A stretch of 64,000 nucleotides of DNA from Deltaproteobacteria bacterium (lineage in GTDB: Bacteria; Desulfobacterota; Binatia; HRBIN30; CADEER01). The position numbers were made by a program, and so were the translations under genes. The stretch covers positions 1 through 64,000 of the forward strand of contig JAJCZJ010000024.1 of the NCBI GenBank assembly GCA_029262455.1. Reading direction: 5' to 3'. Shown piece by piece: positions 9,365 through 18,516 of this stretch (positions within the stretch are counted from its first letter, which is position 1; every line of letters begins with the position of its first letter). Under the pieces are notes generated by a model. It made no database searches and had not been told where the DNA came from. It was given only the letters and a program-made list of their open reading frames with translations.

Positions 9365-12300
9365 ATGCCGAGATACACCGAGACTGCAAAAGACAAGCTC
9401 ATCAGCCGCGTTGCCGCCGGCGTCAGGCGCCGGCGCGGTGGTGCCCTCAAGGCTCGCTTCGTCGAGCAGTTCTACGACCACGCGGCACCCGAGGAGGTCC
9501 TCACACTCGGCGAAAACAAGTTGCGCGGCGCAGCCTTCTCCGCGTGGTCGATCCTGCAATCCCGCCGCCCGGCGAAGATCGCGCTACGCGCCTTCAATCC
9601 CGAGGCCAGTGCGGACGGTTTCGAGCTCGGTCACAGCGTCGTCGAAATTGTCAACGACGACATGCCATTCCTCGTCGACTCGGTCAGCGCGGAACTGAGT
9701 CGCACCAACATCACCGTGCATCTCGTCATACACCCGGTGCTGCACGTGCAGCGCGACAAAGCGGGCGTACTGACCGACCTCTTCGACCCGGAAGACTCCC
9801 CGCCCGAGGCGAACACTGAATCGCTGATCCAGCTGCACATCGACCACCATTCCGCTGCCGAGGACCTGGCAGCGATCGAAAAGCGCCTCCGGGGCACCCT
9901 CGAGGACGTGCGCGCAACCGTCCAGGATTGGCCGAAGATGCGCAGGAGGGTCGCCGACGCGATTGCCGAGATCGAGTCGACCACGCCGCCGGTTCCGAGC
10001 GAAGAGCTCGACGAGTCGATCGCCTTCCTGCGGTGGCTGGAGGACCATCACTTCACCTTCATCGGCTATCGCGAACACGACTTCATCACCGTCGACGGAA
10101 AGACCCACATCGAGGTCGTGAAGGGCAGTGGTTTGGGAGTCCTGCGCAAGTCTTCGGTCACAGTCTACGAGGCCCTGCTCGAGCTGCCGGTGTTACCCAC
10201 CGAGGTGGCGGCATTCATGAACAAGCCGGAGATCCTGATGGTCGGTAAGGCCAACCGCAACTCGACCGTCCGGCGCAACCACCAGCTCGACACCATTGGG
10301 TTGCGACGTTTCGACGCCGAGGGAAACGTGATCGGCAGCCGTCTGTTCGCCGGTCTCTTCACCTCAACCGTATTCACCAGCTCGCCCCGCCAGATCCCGG
10401 TCCTACGCGGTAAAGTGGCCACGATTCTCGAAGCCTCCGAGTTCGAGCCCAGGACTCACGATGGTCGCGGGCTCCTGCACATTCTCGAGACCCTACCGCG
10501 CCACGAGCTCTTTCAGGTCGACTCGGAGACTCTTCTCGAGACCAGCCTCGGCATCCTCGGGCTGCGCCAGCGACCGAGGGTCGCGCTGTTCGTCCACCCC
10601 GACCCCCTCCGCCGCTGGGTCTCTTGCCTGGTCTACGTGCCGAGCGAGCGCTTTGACACGCGACTGCGCCAGCGGCTGGCGGCGATCCTCACCGAGGGGC
10701 TCGCCGGCACGCTGGCCTCCTTCGAAACCTCGATTTCCGATGATCCGATGGCGCGCGTCCACTTTATCGTCAAAACCGTTTCCGGCGCACCCGCACCACG
10801 CTCGCGCGAACAAATCGAGACCCGCCTGATCGCAGCCGCACGCGACTGGCGCGCGGATCTCCGCACCGACCTCTTGCGCCAACACGGAGCGGAAAAGGGG
10901 CGCGGGCTGCTGCGGATCTACGGCGACTCATTTCCGGTCGGCTATCGCGAGCGCTACGACACGGCAGACGCGGTTGCCGATATCGCCCACGCTGCCGCCG
11001 TGATCGACAGCGGAGCGATCGTGCTCAACCTCTACCGGGCCGCCAGCGCGTCTCCGAACGAGCTTCGCCTCAAGCTCTACCGGCGCGACCAGGCACAGCC
11101 ACTGAGCGACGTTCTGCCGATCCTCGAGAACATGGGCGTCCGCGTCATCGACGAGATTCCCAATGAGGTCGTTCCTCGAGGCGTCGACCATACCGTATGG
11201 ATTCACGACTTCGGACTCTCGCTCAACTCGAGCGCGCCGGTGGACGTTGCCGAGGTCAAGGATCTGTTCGAAGAAGCAATGCTCGGGGTGTGTTGCGGCG
11301 ACACCGAGAATGACGGCTTCAGCTCGCTGGTACTCGCGGCCGGCCTGTCGTCGCGCCGGATCGTCATCTTGCGGGCGTACTGCAAGTTCCTTCTGCAAGC
11401 CGGAATTCAGTTCAGTCAGGCCTATATGGAGACGACCCTGGCGAGCCATCCGGTCGTCGCCCGCAGCATCGTCGAGCTCTTCGAGGTGCTCTTCGACCCC
11501 TCGCGGCGCGATCGCGCCGAGGCCGATCGCAAGCGGCTGCAATCTAGAATCTACCGTTCTCTGGAGGAGGTCGTCTCGCTCGACGAAGACCGTATCCTGC
11601 GTCGCTTCACCAACGCCGTGACCTCGACACTGCGCACCAATTACTTTCAGGAGGACGCGAACGGCGCAGACAAGAATTATGTCTCCTTGAAACTCGACAG
11701 TCGTGCATTGAAAGGGCTGCCACTACCTCGACCTTCGGTCGAGGTGTTCGTTTCCTCGCCGCGCGTCGATGCCGTACACCTGCGTGGCGGCAAGGTCGCG
11801 CGCGGCGGTATTCGCTGGTCCGACCGCCGTGAAGACTTCCGCACCGAAGTGCTCGGCTTGATGAAGTCGCAGATGACCAAGAACGCCGTCATCATCCCGA
11901 CGGGAGCCAAGGGCGGTTTTGTGGTCAAGCGCCCACCTCTCGAGGGTGGTCGCGACGCTGTCCAGGCCGAAGGAATCGAGTGCTACAAGACATTGATGCG
12001 CGGTCTGCTCGACATCACCGACAACATGGTCGATGACCAGGTCGTGCCACCGCCGCAGGTAGTGCGACGCGACGGGGACGACCCGTACCTGGTGGTAGCC
12101 GCCGACAAAGGGACGGCGACGTTTTCCGACATCGCCAACGGTATCGCCGAAGACTACGGCTTCTGGCTCGGCGACGCCTTCGCCTCGGGCGGATCGGCGG
12201 GCTACGACCACAAAGCCATGGGAATCACCGCCCGCGGTGCATGGGAGTCCATCAAGCGGCACTTCCGCGAAATGGGAGCCGACGCGATGACCACCGATTT

Positions 12301-14203
12301 CACATGCGTCGGGATCGGCGACATGTCGGGCGATGTCTTCGGCAACGGCGCACTCTACTCTCGCCACATGCGCCTGGTCGCAGCGTTCAACCACCTGCAT
12401 ATCCTGGTCGACCCCAACCCCGACGCGGCCGCGTCCTACAAAGAACGCAAGCGGCTGTTCGGCCTACCGCGCTCGTCCTGGGGTGACTACAATCGCAAGC
12501 TGATATCGCGCGGCGGCGGGGTCTTCGAAAGGTCGGCCAAAGCGATCCGCGTTTCAGCCGCAATGAGCAAGCTCTTCGGCCTCGGCAAGAAGGCAACCGT
12601 GACGCCCGCCGAGTTGATCCGCGCCATCCTCAAGTGCGAGGTCGACCTACTTTTCTTCGGCGGTATTGGCACGTACGTCCGTGCTAGCGAAGAGAGCAAT
12701 ACCGAGGTAGGCGACCGCAGCAATGACGCCCTGCGCATCTGCGGTAAGGACCTTCGTGCCCGAATCATCGGCGAGGGAGCCAACCTTGGGGTCACCCAAC
12801 GCGGCCGCATCGAGTACGCACTGGCCGCCGGCCGCATCAACACCGACTTTATCGACAATTCCGCTGGCGTCGACTGCTCGGACCACGAGGTCAATATCAA
12901 GATCTCATTGCGGCGCGCCATGACGGCCGGAACGCTGTCGCGAGCGAAACGCGACAAACTGTTGGCTAGCATGACCGAGGACGTAGCCTCGTTGGTGTTG
13001 CGCGACAACTACCGTCAAAGCAACGCCCTCAGCGAAGCGGAACGCCAGAGTGTGCCATTGCTCGAAGATCACGCTGCTTTCTTGGCGACCCTGGAAACCG
13101 ACGGGCGACTCGACCGAAGTGTCGAGTTTCTTCCAAGCGCCGAGGAGATCGACGAACGCCGCGCCCGGGGTATTGGCATGACCCGACCGGAATTGGCCGT
13201 GCTGCTGGCCTACGCAAAGATCGTCTTGAAGGAAGAGGTGCTCGCTTCCGATCTGCCCGACGACCGCCACCTCGCCGACGGCATCGAAGCATACTTTCCG
13301 AAGCCGATGAGACGGAAGTATGCTGACCTGATTCTGGCGCACCCGCTGCGACGCGAAATCACTGCTACCTACGTGGCCAACACAGTCGTCAACCGCACGG
13401 GACCGGCATTCGTAATATCGATTCAGGAGCGCACCGGTGCATCGGCGTCCGACGTGGCGCGGGCTTACATGGTCTGCCGTCAGGTATTCCGCGCCGCCGA
13501 GTTGTGGGCTGACGTCGACGAGCTCGACAACACCGTTTCCGCAGAATTGCAAACCGAGATGCGCCTAGACATCCTCGCCCTGATCAAGCACGGCTCTCGA
13601 TGGTTCCTACGCAATGGCCCGCAAGACGTCAGCATCGACGAGGCGGTCGCGGCCTATGCCGGAGCGCTGCAACTACTGGAGAAAGGTCTCGACCGTCTGG
13701 TGCCGACATCCCGCAAGCGGACACGCGACCGGCGCATTGCCCATTACACGACGAACGGCGCCCCGCACGCAGTGGCGCGGCGCATCGCCAACCTGGACAT
13801 ACTCGCCGCGGGTTGCGACATCGCGCGAATTGCCTGCGAGGCCAAAGTCGAGGTCGCCGAGGTCGCCCGCGCTTACTATGAACTTGGAGCCCGCCTCGGA
13901 GCCGACTGGCTGCGCGAGTCGAGCGCGCGAATCGTCACCGACGGCGACCGCTGGCGCAAGGCGGCAGCGCTCGGCCTGATCGACGACTTTTATACCGGAC
14001 AGACAGATCTCACAGCGAAGCTCATCGCAGCCTCCGGAGCCGACGCAGCCCAGCCCGGCCAGCTCGACGCATGGTTAAGCACGCGGGGATCCGCCGTCGA
14101 CCGACTCCTCGCAATCGTCGCAGACCTGCGCAGCGCGCCAACCGTCGACCTGCCAATGCTTTCCGTGGCCGCCGCCGAGATAAGAGCGCTGGCAGCCGGC
14201 TGA
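9365..14203 (+). CDS. gdhB: NAD-specific glutamate dehydrogenase, large (about 180 kDa) type
   Basis: A protein of 1612 residues, the size expected for the 180-kDa NAD-GDH class that deaminates glutamate to 2-oxoglutarate. The central catalytic core has the diagnostic segment GGIRWSDRREDFRTEVLGLM and SQMTKNAVIIPTGAKGGFVV with the catalytic lysines, followed by FTCVGIGDMSGDVFGNG and the dinucleotide-binding part RIIGEGANLGVTQRGRIEYA. Long N-terminal regulatory (ACT-like) and C-terminal helical regions flank it, as in the Pseudomonas and Streptomyces enzymes. I choose the ATG at 9365, eight nt after GAAAGG, over the in-frame GTG at 9356, which overlaps that site. The gene is single, with intergenic repeats on both sides. 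Confidence 0.95.
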   Translation: MPRYTETAKDKLISRVAAGVRRRRGGALKARFVEQFYDHAAPEEVLTLGENKLRGAAFSAWSILQSRRPAKIALRAFNPEASADGFELGHSVVEIVNDDMPFLVDSVSAELSRTNITVHLVIHPVLHVQRDKAGVLTDLFDPEDSPPEANTESLIQLHIDHHSAAEDLAAIEKRLRGTLEDVRATVQDWPKMRRRVADAIAEIESTTPPVPSEELDESIAFLRWLEDHHFTFIGYREHDFITVDGKTHIEVVKGSGLGVLRKSSVTVYEALLELPVLPTEVAAFMNKPEILMVGKANRNSTVRRNHQLDTIGLRRFDAEGNVIGSRLFAGLFTSTVFTSSPRQIPVLRGKVATILEASEFEPRTHDGRGLLHILETLPRHELFQVDSETLLETSLGILGLRQRPRVALFVHPDPLRRWVSCLVYVPSERFDTRLRQRLAAILTEGLAGTLASFETSISDDPMARVHFIVKTVSGAPAPRSREQIETRLIAAARDWRADLRTDLLRQHGAEKGRGLLRIYGDSFPVGYRERYDTADAVADIAHAAAVIDSGAIVLNLYRAASASPNELRLKLYRRDQAQPLSDVLPILENMGVRVIDEIPNEVVPRGVDHTVWIHDFGLSLNSSAPVDVAEVKDLFEEAMLGVCCGDTENDGFSSLVLAAGLSSRRIVILRAYCKFLLQAGIQFSQAYMETTLASHPVVARSIVELFEVLFDPSRRDRAEADRKRLQSRIYRSLEEVVSLDEDRILRRFTNAVTSTLRTNYFQEDANGADKNYVSLKLDSRALKGLPLPRPSVEVFVSSPRVDAVHLRGGKVARGGIRWSDRREDFRTEVLGLMKSQMTKNAVIIPTGAKGGFVVKRPPLEGGRDAVQAEGIECYKTLMRGLLDITDNMVDDQVVPPPQVVRRDGDDPYLVVAADKGTATFSDIANGIAEDYGFWLGDAFASGGSAGYDHKAMGITARGAWESIKRHFREMGADAMTTDFTCVGIGDMSGDVFGNGALYSRHMRLVAAFNHLHILVDPNPDAAASYKERKRLFGLPRSSWGDYNRKLISRGGGVFERSAKAIRVSAAMSKLFGLGKKATVTPAELIRAILKCEVDLLFFGGIGTYVRASEESNTEVGDRSNDALRICGKDLRARIIGEGANLGVTQRGRIEYALAAGRINTDFIDNSAGVDCSDHEVNIKISLRRAMTAGTLSRAKRDKLLASMTEDVASLVLRDNYRQSNALSEAERQSVPLLEDHAAFLATLETDGRLDRSVEFLPSAEEIDERRARGIGMTRPELAVLLAYAKIVLKEEVLASDLPDDRHLADGIEAYFPKPMRRKYADLILAHPLRREITATYVANTVVNRTGPAFVISIQERTGASASDVARAYMVCRQVFRAAELWADVDELDNTVSAELQTEMRLDILALIKHGSRWFLRNGPQDVSIDEAVAAYAGALQLLEKGLDRLVPTSRKRTRDRRIAHYTTNGAPHAVARRIANLDILAAGCDIARIACEAKVEVAEVARAYYELGARLGADWLRESSARIVTDGDRWRKAAALGLIDDFYTGQTDLTAKLIAASGADAAQPGQLDAWLSTRGSAVDRLLAIVADLRSAPTVDLPMLSVAAAEIRALAAG

Positions 14204-14213
14204 GTTGTCCCTC

Positions 14214-14362
14214 CTCCCTCCTCTGCCTTGGCACTCCTCTGCCTTGGCCTTTGCCCGTGCCTTTGCCTCAGAGCTGAGAGCCCGGTGACCGGAACCGCCC
14301 TTTTTCTCGATTCGAAGAGCGGCAGAGGAAGGCAAAGGCAAGGGCACAGGCAGAGGCAAAGG
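14214..14362. repeat. Intergenic hexamer-type inverted repeat, copy 2
   Basis: The left arm (CTCTGCCTTGGCCTTTGCCC, then GTGCCTTTGCCTC) and right arm (GGCAGAGGAAGGCAAAGGCA, then AGGGCACAGGCAGAGG) are inverted copies around a roughly 60-nt centre with CCCGGTGACCGGAA and TTCGATTCGAAGA. It lies 11 nt past the glutamate dehydrogenase stop, so it could also act in 3'-end formation. The rest of 14204-14522 contains no recognisable gene. Confidence 0.6.
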
Positions 14363-14522
14363 GTGGTTGGCAATCATTTGGCTAGCCGGGCCCAATGGGG
14401 CTGAGGCTAACTGTGGCGCGCTACTCCGAACCCACCTTGTGCTACTTTTGCATTAGATCCCATGGTCTGGCATAATCGCAACATGTCCAATTCGCCGCGA
14501 CTCGAACCGGAGTACATCCCCC

Positions 14523-16457
14523 ATGCCGACATCGACGCCTGAGCTCGAGCGCGAGCTAGAACAGCGATTCGGATTCGCCAGTTTCCGGGATGGCCAGGAA
14601 GCTGCGATTTCCCGACTTCTCGACGGCAAGTCGGTTCTGGCGATCTTCCCAACGGGTGGCGGCAAGAGCCTCTGCTATCAGCTGCCGGCGCTGGTGCTAG
14701 ACGGCCTTACGGTCGTCATTTCGCCGCTGATCGCGCTGATGAAAGATCAGTTGGACTTTCTCGTCGGCAAGGGCGCTCCCGCCGCTCGGCTCGACTCCAC
14801 GTTGACCAAGGACGAGAATCGCAAGCTCTTCGACGACCTGTATCAGGATCGGCTCAAGCTGCTCTACATCTCGCCCGAGCGGCTCGGCAATGAGCGCTTC
14901 CTGCGCGCCATCGCGCGCCAGAAAATCTCACTGCTGGCGATCGACGAAGCCCACTGCATCAGTGAATGGGGACACAACTTCAGGCCGGACTATTTGAAGA
15001 TCGCCCACTTGGCGAAGCAGCTGAAGGTGGAGCGGGTTCTCGCCTTGACGGCAACCGCGACACCGCCGGTCGCGGCCGACATTCGCAATGCGTTCGGCAT
15101 CGCCGACCAGGACGAGGTCCACACCGGATTCTATCGACCGAACCTCGACTTGAGCATCGTGCCGGCGCTCGGCCGCGACCGGAAGGAACTTCTGCTCGAA
15201 CGAATTCGTCGACGACCACAGGGATCGACGATCGTCTACGTCACGCTACAGCGCACCGCCGAAGAAGTTGCCGCCTACTTGTCCGCCAACGGACTGAGCG
15301 CATCTGCCTATCACGCGGGACTGAAAGACGAGGATCGCGCATCCCTGCAGGACGCCTTCATGAGCTCGCCGAATGCTGTGATCGTCGCCACCATCGCCTT
15401 CGGCATGGGCGTCGACAAATCCGACATTCGCTACGTGTATCACTACAATCTGCCCAAGGGGCTCGAGTCATACTCACAGGAGATCGGCCGTGCCGGTCGC
15501 GACGGCGAGCCTTCGGTTTGTGAGATGCTGGCTTCGTCCGAAGACCTGATCACTCTCGAGAACTTCAGCTACGGAGACACACCTCAACCAGAAGCGGTCG
15601 CTGAGTTCACGCAACAAGTCCTCACAGCTGGCGAAGTGTTCGACATTTCTGAATACGAACTATCGAACCGTTTCGACATGCGGCCGCTGGTGGTCAAGAC
15701 GCTGCTGACGTACCTCGAGCTCGAAGGCTGCTTGGCGTCAACCGGCCCTTTCTATACCGAGTACAAGTTTCAGCCACAGTGTTCGTCCGCCGATATCTTC
15801 GCGCGAGTCGGCCAAGAGGAATCAGACTTCTTGAGAGCCGTGTTTCGGCACGCAAAGAAAGGCAGCCGTTGGTTCTCCCTCGACACCACCACGGCCAGTC
15901 AGACGATCGGCCAACCCCGCGATCGCGTTGTCGCGGCCCTCGTCCAGCTGGAGGAAAACGGCGACTTGGTTCTCCAGGCAGCCGGCGTACGCCAAGGATA
16001 TCGAAGGCTACGGATACCGGACGATACGAAAGCCCTAGCGCGCTCCCTGAACCAACGCTTCCAGAAGCGAGAGTCGAACGACATCGAGCGCATTCAACGC
16101 GTCGTCGAGCTAGCCCAGCACGACGGCTGCCTTACCCAGCATCTACTCCGGTACTTCGGCGAAACGCGCAACGCTTGCGAGCACTGCTGCCGCTGCAGGG
16201 ACGAAAAACCAACGCCACTCGGCAACGCCCATCAAACAAAGTTGAGCCATGAGGACGAACAACGCATCCGCGGCCTGATCGAAGAGGGGCACCAATCGAT
16301 CCGCACGCCGAGGCAGCTGACGAGATTCCTCTGCGGCATCACCTCGCCGGCGACGACGCGCGCCAAACTCCGCAAGTCGAGCAACATGTTCGGCGCTTTC
16401 AACACCCGCTCCTTCAAAGCCACCCTCGAATTCGTCGAGCACTTGCTCGGACACTAA
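14523..16457 (+). CDS. recQ: ATP-dependent DNA helicase RecQ
   Basis: A 644-residue superfamily-2 3'-5' helicase of the RecQ group, used in recombination repair and fork restart. Visible motifs are motif 0 (FGFASFRDGQEAAI), Walker A (FPTGGGKSLCYQLPA), Walker B DEAH (LAIDEAHCISEWGHNFRPDY, whose aromatic-rich loop is RecQ-specific), motif III (LALTATATP), motif V (VATIAFGMGVDKSDIR) and motif VI (QEIGRAGRDGE). A winged-helix region and a Cys-rich stretch (CEHCCRCRDE) follow. The C-terminal HRDC domain of E. coli RecQ is not recognisable; the tail (about residues 570-644) is helical and of unknown type. The ATG is the first in the frame. Confidence 0.93.
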   Translation: MPTSTPELERELEQRFGFASFRDGQEAAISRLLDGKSVLAIFPTGGGKSLCYQLPALVLDGLTVVISPLIALMKDQLDFLVGKGAPAARLDSTLTKDENRKLFDDLYQDRLKLLYISPERLGNERFLRAIARQKISLLAIDEAHCISEWGHNFRPDYLKIAHLAKQLKVERVLALTATATPPVAADIRNAFGIADQDEVHTGFYRPNLDLSIVPALGRDRKELLLERIRRRPQGSTIVYVTLQRTAEEVAAYLSANGLSASAYHAGLKDEDRASLQDAFMSSPNAVIVATIAFGMGVDKSDIRYVYHYNLPKGLESYSQEIGRAGRDGEPSVCEMLASSEDLITLENFSYGDTPQPEAVAEFTQQVLTAGEVFDISEYELSNRFDMRPLVVKTLLTYLELEGCLASTGPFYTEYKFQPQCSSADIFARVGQEESDFLRAVFRHAKKGSRWFSLDTTTASQTIGQPRDRVVAALVQLEENGDLVLQAAGVRQGYRRLRIPDDTKALARSLNQRFQKRESNDIERIQRVVELAQHDGCLTQHLLRYFGETRNACEHCCRCRDEKPTPLGNAHQTKLSHEDEQRIRGLIEEGHQSIRTPRQLTRFLCGITSPATTRAKLRKSSNMFGAFNTRSFKATLEFVEHLLGH

Positions 16458-16666
16458 TTCGCCGTGGCACCATCCTCGGACCGTTCGTCATACGAAACGG
16501 CCAAATCGGATTCCCCGGGCTGCATCTGCAGATCTTCGGGAGTCCCCAAGTGCTTGGCCATCGGGCACGTCGCACGCATTGCGCCGTGCTCACCTCGGCC
16601 TGGTATCTTCCAGGCATCGACAATAGCAGCTGCGGCATTCGGCGCGACTGGTAGGATGGAAGGGAC

Positions 16667-18469
16667 GTGCGTGCGCTGGAGCGAGAGATTGAATTGCGGG
16701 AGACCCGCCTCCTGGCGGCGCGGGTACGCTTCGGCCTAGGTGCGTGGTTTTGCACCGCAGTCCTTTTTGTCGCGAGCGATATCGCCTTCGGAATCGACGA
16801 ACCTACGCCGATCCACTACGCACGGAGCCTCAGTCTGGTCGCCCTCGCAGGCTACTTTTTCTTACGCCGGCAGCGCAGCCGGGCGCAGGTCGAGGCAGTG
16901 GCTTTGGCCCTGATGATCGTTGGAGTCCTGAGCCTCGGGCTGACAGCTGCTTATGCCCCGGAGCCGTCGACTTCGCTGATTATCGCTAGCGTGATGGTAC
17001 TCGGATCGGCAACCCTGTTCCCCTGGCACTTCGGGTGTCAGTTCGCGACCGTGCTCGTGGCGTCGCCCTCGCTCGCCATCGGACTGGTGTTGGCCACCGG
17101 GGACAAGTGGAGCGCCGTCTCGGAACCGATGATGGGAGTTTTCGCCAGCTTCGGCACGTCTCTCCTGATTGCGCGAGGCCTCGAACGACAACGTGACGAG
17201 AACACGCGCGCAGCAGTAGCGATCAAGAGCGACGCTGAAGTCTCGAGCGCTCTCGCCCGGGTCGGCCGCGAGTTGATCAGCTCACTCGACGAACCCGCCC
17301 TCCTCCGCCGACTGTGCGAACTGACGTCCGAGGTACTCGAGTGCGACTCGAGCTGCACCTTCCTGATCGACGCTTTCGGCATGCTTTCGGCCGAGGCAAG
17401 ACACGACGGTGACTCCGGCGAACGGCAACAGTTGACTGCAGATTGGATCACACCAAAGGACCTGGCCCCGCTGAAGAGACAATTGGATAGAAGTAGTTTC
17501 ACGCATCTCCATCTCCAGGCCGACTCGGACGGCTTCACCGAAACCTCAGACCCGCGCGATCCACAGTCCATGGTCATCATCTTCGCGTTGAGGAACGGCG
17601 ACGACTTGGTCGGTTTTCAGACAGCGTCGTACTCGAATCGCGTCCGTCCTCCGACTCTCCACGAGGAGCGATTGGCTCGCGGAATGTCCGACCTCGCCTC
17701 ACTGGCATTGAAGTCGGCGGGCTTGGTTAAGCAGCTCGCGAAGGCGAACGAATTTCAAAACGATTTCCTCGCCAACATGTCACACGAGCTGCGCACACCT
17801 TTGAACGTCATCATCGGATACGGTGAGATGATGCTCGACGAGGCGTTCGGCAGCATCAACGAGGAGTTGCGAGCGACGATCGAACGAGTGAACAAGACCG
17901 CTGAGGGGCAACTGCGCCTGATCACCGCGACTCTGCAGATCAGTCAGTTCGAATCGCGCGAAAACAACCTCGAAGCGTACGCCGTCGACCTTAACGCCTT
18001 CGTCGAAGAGCTTCGGCGCGAAACCTCGCTCCTCAGTAGCGGAGAATCGCTCGAGTTGGTTTGGGACACAGCGGCCGACCTGAACCCGATTCGAACGGAC
18101 ATTGTGAAGTTGAAAATGGTCATCATCAATCTCATCGACAACGCCATCAAGTTTACCGATGAAGGTGAGGTCCGGGTTCGAACCCAGCAGGACGAAGACG
18201 GAGTGACGTTCACCATCGAGGATACGGGTCCCGGGATCGCGGAAGGAGCGGTTAGCCAGATCTTCGAAGCGTTTCAACAGCACACCACCCCCGAGACCCA
18301 GGGTCGCGGCGGCGTCGGGATCGGTCTGTACCTGGTCCAGCGATTGCTCGATGCCCTCGGCGGCACGATCGAGCTCGAGACGGAACTTGGCACCGGAACC
18401 TGCTTTCGGGTTTGGGTCCCGAACGATGTCGACGCTCAGCCGGAAGTGCAGCTGCGCGAGTCAGCCTGA
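16667..18469 (+). CDS. Membrane-bound sensor histidine kinase with GAF-like domain
   Basis: A protein of 600 residues from a GTG at 16667 preceded by GGAAGGGA. About five hydrophobic segments (residues 18-170) anchor it in the inner membrane. A GAF-like region follows (about 185-335). The HisKA dimerisation domain carries the phospho-acceptor in FLANMSHELRTPLNVIIGYG (around residue 370). The HATPase domain has an N-box (NLIDNAIKFTDEGEV), G1 (DTGPGI) and G2/G3 boxes (GGVGIGLYLVQRLL and GTCFRVWVP). There is no receiver domain and no response-regulator gene adjacent, so it is an orphan kinase here. The stimulus is unknown. The start is uncertain because the spacing to the ribosome-binding site is short. 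Confidence 0.87.
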   Translation: MRALEREIELRETRLLAARVRFGLGAWFCTAVLFVASDIAFGIDEPTPIHYARSLSLVALAGYFFLRRQRSRAQVEAVALALMIVGVLSLGLTAAYAPEPSTSLIIASVMVLGSATLFPWHFGCQFATVLVASPSLAIGLVLATGDKWSAVSEPMMGVFASFGTSLLIARGLERQRDENTRAAVAIKSDAEVSSALARVGRELISSLDEPALLRRLCELTSEVLECDSSCTFLIDAFGMLSAEARHDGDSGERQQLTADWITPKDLAPLKRQLDRSSFTHLHLQADSDGFTETSDPRDPQSMVIIFALRNGDDLVGFQTASYSNRVRPPTLHEERLARGMSDLASLALKSAGLVKQLAKANEFQNDFLANMSHELRTPLNVIIGYGEMMLDEAFGSINEELRATIERVNKTAEGQLRLITATLQISQFESRENNLEAYAVDLNAFVEELRRETSLLSSGESLELVWDTAADLNPIRTDIVKLKMVIINLIDNAIKFTDEGEVRVRTQQDEDGVTFTIEDTGPGIAEGAVSQIFEAFQQHTTPETQGRGGVGIGLYLVQRLLDALGGTIELETELGTGTCFRVWVPNDVDAQPEVQLRESA

Positions 18470-18516
18470 CCCCCGGCCAATCCTGGGGCGCAGTTCAGAC
18501 CACGATCAGATCCGAC

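Noticed and set aside
18170-18195. GGTTCGAACCC palindrome resembling a tRNA T-arm
   Set aside because: It lies inside the ATPase domain of the histidine kinase gene and no tRNA cloverleaf can be drawn around it.
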